In this document: positions 16,867 through 25,911 of the stretch, piece by piece | Layout: every line of letters starts with the position of its first letter | Numbering within the stretch: the first letter of the stretch is position 1 | Origin: Streptomyces novaecaesareae | GTDB taxonomy: Bacteria; Actinomycetota; Actinomycetes; Streptomycetales; Streptomycetaceae | Length of the DNA stretch: 64,000 nt | Reading direction: 5' to 3' | Assembly: GCF_000716875.1 (NCBI RefSeq) | Contig: NZ_JNWQ01000085.1 | Span: 16,509 to 80,508, forward strand | Position numbers and translations under genes: made by a program | The notes under the pieces: model-generated | The model's input: the letters and a program-made list of their open reading frames with translations, nothing else | Told to the model about the DNA's origin: nothing | The model's database searches: none

Positions 16867-17775
16867 ATGAAGGCGGTCACCGTGACGGAGTCCGGCGGTC
16901 CGGAGGTCCTGCGGGTCACCGAGGTGCCCGACCCGGAACCCGGCCCGGGCGAGGTGCGGGTGCGGGTGTACGCCGCCGGGGTGCAGCCGGTGGACCTCGC
17001 GATCCGGGAGGGGTTCCGGCCGCCGGGGCTGGCGGTCGAGCCGCCGTTCGTCCTCGGCAACGAGTTCGCCGGGGTGGTGGACCGGCTCGGGCCGGACAGC
17101 GGGGGCTGGGCGGTCGGCGACGAGGTGCTGGGCTTCCGGGTGCTGGACGGCCACGCCGAGCTGGTCACGGTCGACGCCGCCCAGCTGGTGGCCAAGCCGG
17201 CCGGGATGCCCTGGGAGCAGGCCGGCTCGCTCTCCGCCTCCGGCCAGACCGCGCACGTGGCGCTCACCCTGCTCGGGGTCGGCCCCGGCGACACCGTGCT
17301 GGTGCACGGCGCCTCGGGCGGGGTCGGCACGGTGGCCGTCCAGCTCGCCCGGGCCTGGGGCGCCACCGTGATCGGCACCGCGAGCGAGCGCAACCACGAC
17401 TACCTGCGCGAGCTCGGCGCGATCCCGGTCGCGTACGGGGACGGGCTGGTCGAGTGGGTCCGGGCGGCGGCGCCGCAGGGGGTGAGCGCGGCCTTCGACG
17501 CCGCCGGGCGGGGCGCCCTGGAGGCCTCGGTCGAGCTGGTCGCCGACAAGGACCGGATCGGCACCGTGGTCGACTACCCGGGCGCCGAGCGGCTGGGCGT
17601 ACGGGGGCTGCGGGCGCCGCGGACGGCCGAGCGGCTGGCCGAGCTGGTCCGACTGTGGGAGTCGGGCGGGCTGCGGCTGGAGGTCGCCGAGGCGCTGCCG
17701 ATGGAGAAGGCCGCCGAGGCCCACCGGCTGGTCGGCACCGGGCACGTGCGGGGCAAGGTGGTGCTGACCATGTGA
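16867..17775 (+). CDS. NADP-dependent zinc-less MDR oxidoreductase (quinone reductase type)
   Basis: 302 residues. GroES-like N-domain (AAGVQPVDLAIREG, PFVLGNEFAGVV) and Rossmann C-domain with VLVHGASGGVGTVAVQLA as nucleotide loop. The structural zinc cysteines are absent, which matches the quinone oxidoreductase/enoyl reductase branch. It likely reduces a quinone or activated enone with NADPH in the cytoplasm. ATG 16867 has GGGAG 5-6 nt upstream, at the end of the repeat array. tRNA-Lys copy 2 follows about 110 bp after the stop. Confidence 0.9.
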   Translation: MKAVTVTESGGPEVLRVTEVPDPEPGPGEVRVRVYAAGVQPVDLAIREGFRPPGLAVEPPFVLGNEFAGVVDRLGPDSGGWAVGDEVLGFRVLDGHAELVTVDAAQLVAKPAGMPWEQAGSLSASGQTAHVALTLLGVGPGDTVLVHGASGGVGTVAVQLARAWGATVIGTASERNHDYLRELGAIPVAYGDGLVEWVRAAAPQGVSAAFDAAGRGALEASVELVADKDRIGTVVDYPGAERLGVRGLRAPRTAERLAELVRLWESGGLRLEVAEALPMEKAAEAHRLVGTGHVRGKVVLTM

Positions 17776-17888
17776 GCCCCCGGGGCCCGCGCACAGGCAC
17801 CTCCCGGGCCCTGTTGGCCCTGCCGGGCCTCCTCCGGACCGATTGTGTGTTTCGGCTGCTGACCAGGTAATGTTCTCCACGTCAGCAG

Positions 17889-17962
17889 GCGCCGCTAGCT
17901 CAGTTGGTTAGAGCAGCTGACTCTTAATCAGCGGGTCCGGGGTTCGAGTCCCTGGCGGCGCA
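17889..17962 (+). tRNA. tRNA-Lys (CTT), copy 2
   Basis: Identical in sequence to copy 1. A TAATGT -10-like box lies at about 17867, and the leader GTCAGCAGGC is shared. The 3' flank CAGACAGCCGGAAGGCC matches copies 1 and 3. Confidence 0.97.
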
Positions 17963-18026
17963 CAGACAGCCGGAAGGCCGGGCACAGGTCATTGCTGCCA
18001 CCGCGGCCCGCTGACAGGCTGGCCGC

Positions 18027-19028
18027 ATGAGAGCACGCAGCGTGCTGGTCGTCCTCTACGAGGGCGTGCAGAGCCTCGACGTGACCGGCCCCGTGGAGGT
18101 GTTCACGGGCGCGGGCGCCGCCTCCGGGCGGCCGGACGCGTACCGGGTGGTCACGGCCTCGCAGGGCGGCGGGCCGGTGCGCAGCTCCGGCGGGCTGCGG
18201 CTGCTGCCGGACCTGGACCTCGCCGAGGTCGGGGCGGGCGGGACCGGGGCCGCCGGGATCGGGCCGCTGCACACCCTGCTGGTCCCCGGCGGGCCGACCA
18301 CCGAGCGCCCGGACGGCGCACTGGTGGCGCGGATCCGGGAGCTGGCGGGACGGGCCGAGCGGGTGGTGTCGGTGTGCACCGGGGCCTTCCTGCTCGCCGA
18401 GGCCGGGCTGCTGGCCGGGCGCCGGGCGACCACGCACTGGGCGCACTGCGAGGCGCTGGCCCGGCGGTACCCGGACGTCGAGGTGGACCCCGATCCGATC
18501 TACGTCCGGGACGGGCACATCGCCACCTCGGCCGGGGTCACCGCCGGGATCGACCTGGCGCTGGCCCTGGTCGAGGAGGACTTCGGACGGGAGACCGCGC
18601 TGCTGATCGCCCGTCACCTGGTGGTCTTCCTGCGCCGGCCCGGGAACCAGGCCCAGTTCAGCACCCAGCTGGCCGCCCAGGTGGCGGCCCGGCAGCCGCT
18701 GCGCGAGGTGCAGCGGTGGATCGCCGAACACCCGGAGGCCGACCTGTCGGTCGAGGCGCTGGCCCGCCGCTCGGCGCTGTCCCCGCGGCACTTCGCCCGC
18801 GCCTTCGCCGCCGAGGTCGGGGTCACCCCGGGCCGGTACGTGGACGGGGTCCGGCTGGAGGCCGCCCGCCGACGGCTGGAGGACACCGCCGAGGGCATCG
18901 AGGAGATCGCCCGCGACTGCGGCTACGGCACCCCGGAGGCGATGCGGCGCGCCTTCGTCCGGGCCCTGGCCGCCCCGCCCGCCGAGTACCGACGCCGCTT
19001 CCACCCGAGTCACGACGGAGGACACTGA
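18027..19028 (+). CDS. GlxA-type AraC family transcriptional regulator
   Basis: 333 residues. Residues 5-185 form a DJ-1/PfpI-like sensor domain (VLYEGVQSLDVTGPVEVF; VVSVCTGAFLLAEAGLLAGR with the nucleophile-elbow Cys). The C-terminus from about 230 is an AraC double HTH (LSVEALARRSALSPRHFARA, EIARDCGYGTPEAMRRAF). It probably binds a small ligand and controls nearby genes. Its stop overlaps the start of the next gene (TGATG), so the two are cotranslated. A further DJ-1 protein as partner suggests sensing of, or response to, the same metabolite. Confidence 0.9.
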   Translation: MRARSVLVVLYEGVQSLDVTGPVEVFTGAGAASGRPDAYRVVTASQGGGPVRSSGGLRLLPDLDLAEVGAGGTGAAGIGPLHTLLVPGGPTTERPDGALVARIRELAGRAERVVSVCTGAFLLAEAGLLAGRRATTHWAHCEALARRYPDVEVDPDPIYVRDGHIATSAGVTAGIDLALALVEEDFGRETALLIARHLVVFLRRPGNQAQFSTQLAAQVAARQPLREVQRWIAEHPEADLSVEALARRSALSPRHFARAFAAEVGVTPGRYVDGVRLEAARRRLEDTAEGIEEIARDCGYGTPEAMRRAFVRALAAPPAEYRRRFHPSHDGGH

Positions 19029-19663
19029 TGCGCATCGCCTTCCTGCTGTACGACGAATTCACCGCCCTGGACGCGGTCGGCCCGTACGAGGTGCTGTCCC
19101 GGATACCCGGCGCCGAGGTGGTGTTCACCGCCGCCCGGCGCGGCCCGGTGCGCACCGACATGAAGAGCCTGGCGCTGACCGCGGACCTCGCGCTGGACGA
19201 GGTGGACTCGGCGGACCTGCTGCTGATCCCCGGCGGGCCGGGGACGGAGGCCCAACTGCCCGACCAGGCCCTGCTGGAGTGGGTGCGGGCCGTCGACGCG
19301 ACCACCACCTGGACCACCTCGGTCTGCTCCGGCTCGCTGCTGCTGGGCGCCGCCGGGCTGCTGAAGGGGCGCCGGGCCACCTCGCACTGGTACTGCCTGG
19401 AGCAGCTGGCCGGGTTCGGGGCGGAGCCGACCGGCACCGAGCGGGTCGTGCTGGACGGGAAGTACGCGACCGCGGCCGGCGTCTCGGCCGGGATCGACCT
19501 CGCGCTGTCGCTGACCGGCCGGGTGGCCGGGGACGCGGTCGCGGAGGCGATCCAGCTGGTCATCGAGTACGACCCGCAGCCGCCGTACTCGGCCGGTTCC
19601 ACCGCGACCGCGTCGGCCGACCTGATCGCCCGACTGAAGGCGAACGCGCTGGAGGTGCGCTGA
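19028..19663 (+). CDS. DJ-1/PfpI family protein (isonitrile hydratase-like)
   Basis: 211 residues, single DJ-1/PfpI domain. TSVCSGSLLLGAAGLLKGRR contains the conserved Cys at the nucleophile elbow. The run into ATSHWYCLEQLAGFGAE resembles isonitrile hydratases of the ThiJ/PfpI group, which hydrate isonitriles to N-formamides. Activity remains unproven because many paralogues do other chemistry. ATG 19028 overlaps the regulator stop by one base. It is convergent with the MFS exporter. Confidence 0.85.
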   Translation: MRIAFLLYDEFTALDAVGPYEVLSRIPGAEVVFTAARRGPVRTDMKSLALTADLALDEVDSADLLLIPGGPGTEAQLPDQALLEWVRAVDATTTWTTSVCSGSLLLGAAGLLKGRRATSHWYCLEQLAGFGAEPTGTERVVLDGKYATAAGVSAGIDLALSLTGRVAGDAVAEAIQLVIEYDPQPPYSAGSTATASADLIARLKANALEVR

Positions 19664-19685
19664 CCCCGCACCGGCCGGATGCCCG

Positions 19686-20876
19686 CTAGCCGCGCACCGG
19701 CGGGAAGGCGTGGCGGCGGGCGCCGATGACCACGGCGAGGGCGGGGAACAGCAGCGCGAGGACCGTCCAGGGCAGGGCGCCGGTGCCGAGGGCGCTCAGG
19801 ACGACGCCGCCGACCACCCCGCCGCCCGCCATCGCGACGTTCCACAGCGTCACCAGCACGGCCTGGGCGGCGTCCGCCTGCTCGCCGCCCGCGTCGCCGA
19901 GGGCGGTCTGCAGCAGGGTCGGGGCGCCGCCCCAGCCCAGGCCCCAGAGCGCCGCGGCGGCGTACACCAGCGGCGCGCTGCCGGACCACACCGCAAGGAC
20001 GCCCGCCGTCACCGCGACCAGCAGCGCGCCGCCGATCGTCAACTGCCGCAGCCGGCGGTGGATGTGGGCCCCGGTGAGCCAGATGCTCGCCAGCGAGGCC
20101 AGGCCGAAGACCAGCAGGACGGTGCCGGTGGCGTCACCGAGGCCGGCCCCGTCGAGGAAGGGCGCGATGTAGGTGAACAGGATGGTGTGCGCGAGCACGT
20201 AGAGCACCGTCACGCCGAGCACCGGCACCACGCCGGGCACGGTGAGGGCGTGGCGGACCGGGGTGCGTTCGCCCGCCGACTGTCCCGGCTGGCCGGGCAG
20301 CAGCGCCGCGATCCAGCCGACCACGCCGACCGCCAGTGCCGTCATGGCCAGGAAGGGCACCCACCAGGCGAGCATCCGGCCGAGGAAGGTGCCGATCGGC
20401 ACTCCGAGCGACAGCGCCACCGGCACTCCCGCCATCGCGACGGCCATCGCCCGGCCCTGCTGCTCGACCGGCACCAGCCGGCGGGCGTACCCGGCCAGCA
20501 GCGCCCAGGCGAGACCGGCCGCGACGCCCGCGAGGAAGCGGGCTGCCATCGTGAGCGTGTAGTCGGTGGAGGCCGCGGTCACCGTGTTGGCCACGGCGAA
20601 GCCGGCCATCGCGGTGAGCAGCAGCCGTTTGCGGTTCCAGCCGGCGGTGGCCGCGGTGAGCGGGATCGCGGTGGCGGCGGTCCCGATCGCGTAGACGGTG
20701 ACGGTCTGCCCGGCGGCCGACTCGCTGACGCCGAGGGCCTCGCCCATCCCCGGCAGGACGCCGGCGGGCAGGGTCTCGGTGAGCGCGGTGACGAAGACGG
20801 CGGTGGCCAGGGCGAGCAGGGCGGGGAGCGGGAAGGACCTGCTGGATACCGGGGTGGTGAGCTGTGTGGTCGCCAT
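19686..20876 (-). CDS. MFS exporter (DHA1, AraJ/sugar-efflux type)
   Basis: 396 residues with 12 predicted membrane helices. The family blocks are FVTALTETLPAGVLPGMG, GWNRKRLLLTAMAGF (loop 2-3 motif) and MAARFLAGVAAGLAWALLAG. Members export drugs, sugars or nucleosides by proton antiport, and the substrate is unknown. ATG 20876 (MATTQLTTP) leaves a short N-tail before helix 1; ATG 20885 and 20915 are possible. No dedicated regulator is adjacent, but the GlxA/DJ-1 pair is convergent. Confidence 0.87.
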   Translation of the reverse strand: MATTQLTTPVSSRSFPLPALLALATAVFVTALTETLPAGVLPGMGEALGVSESAAGQTVTVYAIGTAATAIPLTAATAGWNRKRLLLTAMAGFAVANTVTAASTDYTLTMAARFLAGVAAGLAWALLAGYARRLVPVEQQGRAMAVAMAGVPVALSLGVPIGTFLGRMLAWWVPFLAMTALAVGVVGWIAALLPGQPGQSAGERTPVRHALTVPGVVPVLGVTVLYVLAHTILFTYIAPFLDGAGLGDATGTVLLVFGLASLASIWLTGAHIHRRLRQLTIGGALLVAVTAGVLAVWSGSAPLVYAAAALWGLGWGGAPTLLQTALGDAGGEQADAAQAVLVTLWNVAMAGGGVVGGVVLSALGTGALPWTVLALLFPALAVVIGARRHAFPPVRG

Positions 20877-21055
20877 GGGGACCATGGTTGGACCTGACAC
20901 GGGTGTGAGGTTCAACCGTGGCCGCCGTGGACGTCGGGTCAGCGCCCGGCCCGGTGTGGATCCCGCTCTGCGGTGTCAATGCTCCGGCGCGATTCGGGAC
21001 GCCCCCGCAGCCCGTCCCGGTTGCCGGGTGTGACACCCCGTCGAAGGATGGAGGG

Positions 21056-24000
21056 GTGACCCCGCCCGGCTACCTCCGCCACCCCCACCTGCACGGCGGC
21101 CTGCTCACCTTCACCGCCGAGGACGACATCTGGATCGCCCCGCTGGACACCGCCGGCGCCGTCGCCGGCCGGGCCTGGCGGGTCACCTGCGACCGCACCC
21201 GGGTCAGCCACCCCCGCTTCTCCCCCGACGGCACCACCCTCGCCTGGACCGGCTGGCTGAGCCTGGCCCCCGAGGTGTGGACCGCCCCCGTCGACGGCGG
21301 CGAGGCCCGCCGGCTCAGCTTCTGGGGCAGCCAGGACACCCGGGTCCGCGGCTGGCTGCCGGACGGCGAGGTGCTGGCCGTCACCTCCTTCCACGAGCCC
21401 TTCGGCCACTACACCTGGGCGCACGCCCTGCCGCCGGACGGCTCCCCCGGCCGCCGGATGCCCTGGGGCCCGGTCGGCGACGCCCAGATGAGCCGCGAAC
21501 GGACCGTCCTGCTCACCGGCGCCGCCCCGCACGAGCCCGCCGCCTGGAAGCGCTACCGGGGCGGCGCCGTCGGCCGGCTCTGGGCGGACGGCGAGCAGAT
21601 CCTGCCCGAGCACACCGGACACCTCGCCTCCCCCATGCCCGTCGCCGGCCGGGTCGCCTTCCTCTCGGACCACGAGGGCATCGGCAACCTCTACTCCTGC
21701 CGCCCCGACGGCACCGACCTGCGCCGGCACACCGACCACGCCTCCTACTACGCCCGCGAGGCCGCCACCGACGGCACCCGGATCGTCTACCAGCACGCCG
21801 GGGACCTCTGGCTGCTCGACGGCCTGGACGCCCCTGCCCCCCGCCGACTGCACGTCCCGCTCGGCGGCGCCCGGGCCGGCCGCCGCCCGTACCAGGTCAG
21901 CGCCGCGACCCAGGTCAAGGACCTCGCCTGCGACCGGACCGGCCGGGCCGGGGTCGTCACCGTGCGCGGCAGCCAGTACTGGCTCACCCACAAGGACGGC
22001 CCGGCCCGCGCGCTCGCCGACACCCCCGGGGTGCGGACCCGGCTGCCGGTGCTGCTCGGCCACACCGGCGAGGCGGCCTGGATCACCGACGCGCAGGGCG
22101 CCGACGCGATCGAGGTGATGCCGCTGCCCGGGCACGAAACGACCGAGCGGCACCGCCACCGGGTGCTCGCGGCCGGCCGGCTCGGCCGCGTCCTGGAACT
22201 CACCGCCTCCCCCGACGGCAGCCGCCTCGCCGCCGCCTCCTCCGACGGACGGCTGCTGCTGGTCTCCGCCGCCGACGGCGAGGTGCGCGAGCTGGCCGCC
22301 TCCGGCTACGGGCCGGTCTCCAGCGCCCGCTTCTCCCCCGACTCGCACTGGATCGCCTGGTCCCAGCCGGTCGCCGGGCGCTCGCTGCGCCGCATCCGGC
22401 TCACCCGCACCGACGCGCCCGCGCCGACCACCGAGGTCACCGACGGCCGCTTCGAGGACGAGCAGCCGGTCTTCACCCGGGACGGCCGCTACCTGGCCTT
22501 CCTGTCCTGGCGCGGCTTCGACCCCGTCCACGACGTGCACACCGGCGACCTCTCCTTCCCGCTCGGCTGCCGCCCCTACCTCGTCCCGCTCACCGCCGAC
22601 ACGCCCTCGCCGTTCGCCGCGCCCGTCGAGGACGGCGCCCCTCCCGGGGACGGCGGCGACGGCACCGTCCGGGTCGACCCGGAGGGCATCGGCGAGCGGC
22701 TGCTGCCGTTCCCGGTGATCGCCTCCAAGTACTCGGCCACCGACGCGGTGCGCGGCGGGCTGGTCTGGCTGCGCTGGCCGATCTCGGGCACCCTCGGGCA
22801 GACCTTCGCCAGCCCGGAGGACACCTCCGGCCGCCCCTCGCTGGAGCACTTCGACCTGGCCCGGGGCACCCGCACCACGCTGGTGGACAAGCTGGACGGC
22901 TACGCCGTCTCCGGTGACGGCGGCACCATCGCGGTCTACTCGGCCGGGACGCTCCGGGTCGTCCCGGTCGCCGCCCCCTCCGCCGGCACCGCCGTCGACC
23001 TGCGCCGGATCACCCACACCGTCCACCCGGCCGCCGAATGGCGCCAGGCCTACCACGAGGCCGCCCGGATCGTCCGGGACCAGTTCTGGGACGAGCGGAT
23101 GTCCGGCCTGGACTGGCCCGCCCTGGTCGCCCAGTACGAGCCGCTGCTGGAACGCGTCTGCTCACCCGACGACTTCGCCGACCTGCTGCGCGAACTCCTC
23201 GGCGAACTGGGCACCTCGCACGCCTACGTCACCCCGTCCCGCCGCGCCGAGGGGCCCTCGCTCGCCCAGCAGCCGCTCGGCCTGCTCGGCGCCAACGCCC
23301 ACCGCTCCCCCGAGGGACGCTGGCTGGTCGACCGGGTGCTGCCCGGCGAGTCCTCCGACCCGCGCGCCCGCGCCCCGCTGGCCGCCCAGGGCGTGCGCGA
23401 CGGAGACGAGTTCGTCGAGGTCGGCGGCCGGCCCGTCGACCCGGTGCGCGGCCCGCTGCCGCTGCTGGCCGGCACCGGCGGCACCACCGTCGAACTGGCC
23501 CTGCGCAGCGGCCCGGACGGGCCCCTCCGGCGGATCGCCGTCACCCCGCTCACCGACGAACGGCCCATCCGCTACCAGGACTGGGTCGCCAGACGCCGCT
23601 CCCTGGTACGGGAGTTCAGCGACGGCCGGTGCGGCTACCTGCACATCCCGGACCTCGGCGGCTCCGGCTGGGCACAGTTCAACCGGGACCTGCGGCGCGA
23701 ACTCGACAAGCCCGCGCTGGTCCTGGACGTGCGCGGCAACGCCGGCGGCAACGTCTCCGAACTCGTCCTGGAGAAGCTCACCCGGCACGTCCTCGCCTGG
23801 GACTTCACCCGGGACCGCCAGCCGGTCCGCTGGCCCCGGCACGCGCTGCGCGGCCCGCTGGTCGCCCTCGCCGACGAGGCGACCAGCTCCGACGGTGACG
23901 TGATCATCGCGGCCATCAAGCTGCTCGGGCTCGGCCCGGTGATCGGCAGCCGCACCTGGGGCGGGGTGGTCGGGATGACCGGGCGGCACACCCTGGGCGA

Positions 24001-24262
24001 CGGCACCCAGATCTCGGTGCCGAAGAACGCCTCCTGGTTCGACGGCGGGCTCGGCTGGTCGGTGGAGAACCGGGGCGTCGAACCGGACGTGCACGTGCTG
24101 CGCAGCCCGCGCGACTGGGCCCGGGGGCGCCACCCCGAGCTGAGGACCGCCGTCCAGCTGGCCCTGGAGCTGCTGGAGGACGCGCCCGCCGCCGTGCCGC
24201 CGCCGGAGTCCACGCCCCGGCCGGACCTGCGGCGCCCGCCGCTGCCGCCGCGGGCGCGGTGA
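21056..24262 (+). CDS. Tricorn protease homologue (S41B)
   Basis: 1068 residues, the size of Streptomyces tricorn. Residues 1-320 and 330-660 form beta-propeller repeats (VSHPRFSPDGTTLAWTG; ARFSPDSHWIAWSQ). A helical linker and PDZ domain (about 740-830) precede the C-terminal catalytic part. Ser721-His722 in ELGTSHAYV, Ser945 in ATSSDGDVI, and Glu1004 in VENRGVEPD match the charge-relay residues Ser745, His746, Ser965 and Glu1023 of Thermoplasma tricorn. It cuts oligopeptides released by larger proteases. GTG 21056 has GGAGGG immediately upstream. No aminopeptidase partner is adjacent. Confidence 0.96.
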   Translation: MTPPGYLRHPHLHGGLLTFTAEDDIWIAPLDTAGAVAGRAWRVTCDRTRVSHPRFSPDGTTLAWTGWLSLAPEVWTAPVDGGEARRLSFWGSQDTRVRGWLPDGEVLAVTSFHEPFGHYTWAHALPPDGSPGRRMPWGPVGDAQMSRERTVLLTGAAPHEPAAWKRYRGGAVGRLWADGEQILPEHTGHLASPMPVAGRVAFLSDHEGIGNLYSCRPDGTDLRRHTDHASYYAREAATDGTRIVYQHAGDLWLLDGLDAPAPRRLHVPLGGARAGRRPYQVSAATQVKDLACDRTGRAGVVTVRGSQYWLTHKDGPARALADTPGVRTRLPVLLGHTGEAAWITDAQGADAIEVMPLPGHETTERHRHRVLAAGRLGRVLELTASPDGSRLAAASSDGRLLLVSAADGEVRELAASGYGPVSSARFSPDSHWIAWSQPVAGRSLRRIRLTRTDAPAPTTEVTDGRFEDEQPVFTRDGRYLAFLSWRGFDPVHDVHTGDLSFPLGCRPYLVPLTADTPSPFAAPVEDGAPPGDGGDGTVRVDPEGIGERLLPFPVIASKYSATDAVRGGLVWLRWPISGTLGQTFASPEDTSGRPSLEHFDLARGTRTTLVDKLDGYAVSGDGGTIAVYSAGTLRVVPVAAPSAGTAVDLRRITHTVHPAAEWRQAYHEAARIVRDQFWDERMSGLDWPALVAQYEPLLERVCSPDDFADLLRELLGELGTSHAYVTPSRRAEGPSLAQQPLGLLGANAHRSPEGRWLVDRVLPGESSDPRARAPLAAQGVRDGDEFVEVGGRPVDPVRGPLPLLAGTGGTTVELALRSGPDGPLRRIAVTPLTDERPIRYQDWVARRRSLVREFSDGRCGYLHIPDLGGSGWAQFNRDLRRELDKPALVLDVRGNAGGNVSELVLEKLTRHVLAWDFTRDRQPVRWPRHALRGPLVALADEATSSDGDVIIAAIKLLGLGPVIGSRTWGGVVGMTGRHTLGDGTQISVPKNASWFDGGLGWSVENRGVEPDVHVLRSPRDWARGRHPELRTAVQLALELLEDAPAAVPPPESTPRPDLRRPPLPPRAR

Positions 24263-24346
24263 ACCGTCGGGCCGGGCCCGGCGGGCTGCTCGGGCCGGTC
24301 CCGGTCCCTGGCCGGTCTCGGTCCCAGGGGTTTCCTCGGGGACGGC

Positions 24347-24577
24347 TCAGTCCCAGGGGTCTCCCTCGGCGGTCATGTTCTCGGCGGCGCGCCGGTCGGC
24401 CTCCTCCTGCGCGAGCCGGTCCCGGGCCGCCCGGTCCTGCAGCTCGCGGGAGCGCTCGACGTCGTCACCGAACGCGTCGGCGGCCTCGTCGTGGGCGAGG
24501 GCGGCCCGCTGGGCGGCGTCCTCGCCGGTGGCCTCGTGCTGCGGCGGCCGGTGGAACAACCTGTCGAAGATGCCCAT
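24347..24577 (-). CDS. Small charged helical protein, unknown
   Basis: 76 residues, start ATG 24577 with GGAGGAGG just upstream. It begins MGIFDRLFHRPP, then is a highly charged helix (AALAHDEAADAFGDDVERS, LQDRAARDRLAQEEADRRAA) and ends GDPWD. The MGIFDRLF start is common in small actinobacterial proteins of unknown function. A near copy of its last codons (TCGGTCCCAGGGGT) recurs at about 24321-24334. Confidence 0.7.
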   Translation of the reverse strand: MGIFDRLFHRPPQHEATGEDAAQRAALAHDEAADAFGDDVERSRELQDRAARDRLAQEEADRRAAENMTAEGDPWD

Positions 24578-24724
24578 GACTCCTCCTCCGGAGGCAATGT
24601 CGGGATACCGGGCTGCCCCCACTCTCACACCGGCTCCGGACGGACGCACGTTGAGTCCTTGGTCCCGGCCGGAACGCGTCGAAGGACCGTAGCCGGGGGC
24701 GCGCGGCGGGCGGAGGGTGGCGGT

Positions 24725-25516
24725 GTGAGGAACTCGACCGAGGAACTGCACGACGGACCGCGCCGGCGGGTCGGCCCGCTGGCCGCACTGGGCGGGCGGC
24801 TGCCCGGCACGCACGACCTGCTGCTGATGCAGTGCCCCGGCTCGCTGCGGCCCCTCGCGGGCGGGGAGCTCCCGGACTGGGCACGGGCGGTGCTGCGGGC
24901 CCACCCCTGGGTGACGGTCGGCCGGGCGCCCGCCGTCGTCGGCACCCCGGTGGACCTGCCGCACCCGCAACGCTGCACCCGGGACCCGGAGGCGGCACCC
25001 GAACTCTGGTTCCCGGTGACCGTACGCGGCCCGCGCCCCGGGCAGCGGCTGGACGCGCTGGCGCCCTGGGCGGCCGTCGCCCGGACCCTGCGGCCCGAGC
25101 AACTGGCCGGACGGCGCGAACGGCTGGCCCCGGAACGGCTCACCAGGATCCCCGCCCTCGCCCTGCTGCCGGAGGTCGGCCGCCTGGTGGCGGACCACCG
25201 GATGCCCTGGGGCCCGATCGGCGCCGCCGGCTACGAGCTGGGCAGCGGAGTCCCGGTGGCCGGGCCACTGAGCCCGCTGCGGCTGGTCCTGCGCGCCCCG
25301 CAGCCGGTCAGCCGCCGCGACGCGCTGCAACTGCGCCGGGCCCTGAGCAGGCTGCCCGTGCCGGTGCAGGCCGAACTGGAGACCAGGCACGGCTCGGTCC
25401 AGCTGACGGAGTACGCGGCCGGGCAGCACACCCTCACCCTGCTGACACCGTACGGCCCCCGGGAGGTCCACGACCCGTGGTTCCCGTTGCGTGATCCTCA
25501 GCGACTCTTTGGCTGA
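24725..25516 (+). CDS. MdcG-like phosphoribosyl-dephospho-CoA transferase
   Basis: 263 residues from GTG 24725. The N-terminal PGTHDLLLMQ, then WVTVGRAPAV and the block FPVTVRGPRPGQRLDALAPW resemble MdcG. MdcG attaches the 2'-(5''-phosphoribosyl)-3'-dephospho-CoA prosthetic group to the acyl carrier subunit of malonate decarboxylase. None of the mdcA-E genes is in the window, so the gene is an orphan here. The target may be elsewhere in the genome, or the protein may have another role. Family match is by eye and moderate. Confidence 0.6.
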   Translation: MRNSTEELHDGPRRRVGPLAALGGRLPGTHDLLLMQCPGSLRPLAGGELPDWARAVLRAHPWVTVGRAPAVVGTPVDLPHPQRCTRDPEAAPELWFPVTVRGPRPGQRLDALAPWAAVARTLRPEQLAGRRERLAPERLTRIPALALLPEVGRLVADHRMPWGPIGAAGYELGSGVPVAGPLSPLRLVLRAPQPVSRRDALQLRRALSRLPVPVQAELETRHGSVQLTEYAAGQHTLTLLTPYGPREVHDPWFPLRDPQRLFG

Positions 25517-25641
25517 GTCTCTTCCTGCTTCGTCGATCGCAGCCAACTCGGGTGACGCTGAGCAACCGCCTATTGACGCTGAATCACCCGATACGCCATG
25601 GTCGTGGAACCGTGTGGAATCCCTTCGCACCGGAGGCAACA

Positions 25642-25911
25642 ATGGCTCTCAAGTTCCTCGGGATCTACCCCAATACCCCCGATGACGGCTCGCCGACCAT
25701 CTGGCTGGACGAAGCCAACGGCGATCTGGTGATCCAGTCCTGGAAGGCGGACGAGGCCACCATCAGGGAGGCCCAGGAGGTCGGTTCCATCCCGGGGCAC
25801 TCCACGGACGTGCCGGACCACGAGACCGTGATCCGGCTGCCCGCGAACATGATCCAGTTCCTTCCCCGGTCGGACAGTGAGGTCAACGACGGTGGTAACA
25901 GCGGTTCGTGA
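25642..25911 (+). CDS. Small conserved protein upstream of a DUF6879/HTH pair
   Basis: 89 residues, start ATG 25642 (MALKFLGIYP) with CGGAGG 8-13 nt upstream. It has an acidic, beta-rich look (PTIWLDEANGDLVIQSWKAD; HETVIRLPANMIQFLPR). No signal peptide, membrane segment or cysteines. Its stop overlaps the next gene. Small proteins of this kind precede DUF6879 and HTH genes in many streptomycetes. Their function is unknown. Confidence 0.7.
   Translation: MALKFLGIYPNTPDDGSPTIWLDEANGDLVIQSWKADEATIREAQEVGSIPGHSTDVPDHETVIRLPANMIQFLPRSDSEVNDGGNSGS

Noticed and set aside
13070..17962. Segment between tRNA-Lys copies 1 and 2 considered as an integrative element
   Set aside because: It holds only pgi, an antiporter and an oxidoreductase with normal codon use, and no integrase or replication gene.
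17928..19025. Minus-strand open frame ending in RRQGLEPRTR opposite the GlxA gene
   Set aside because: It ends in antisense tRNA-Lys copy 2 as the hydrolase does, but the rest is a shadow of the GlxA-type gene with no domain. Only the hydrolase at copy 3 is a real gene.
18027..19028. Possibility that the GlxA-type gene is adpA
   Set aside because: Same family, but adpA is expected directly upstream of orn at the left edge; this gene is far away and coupled to a DJ-1 gene.
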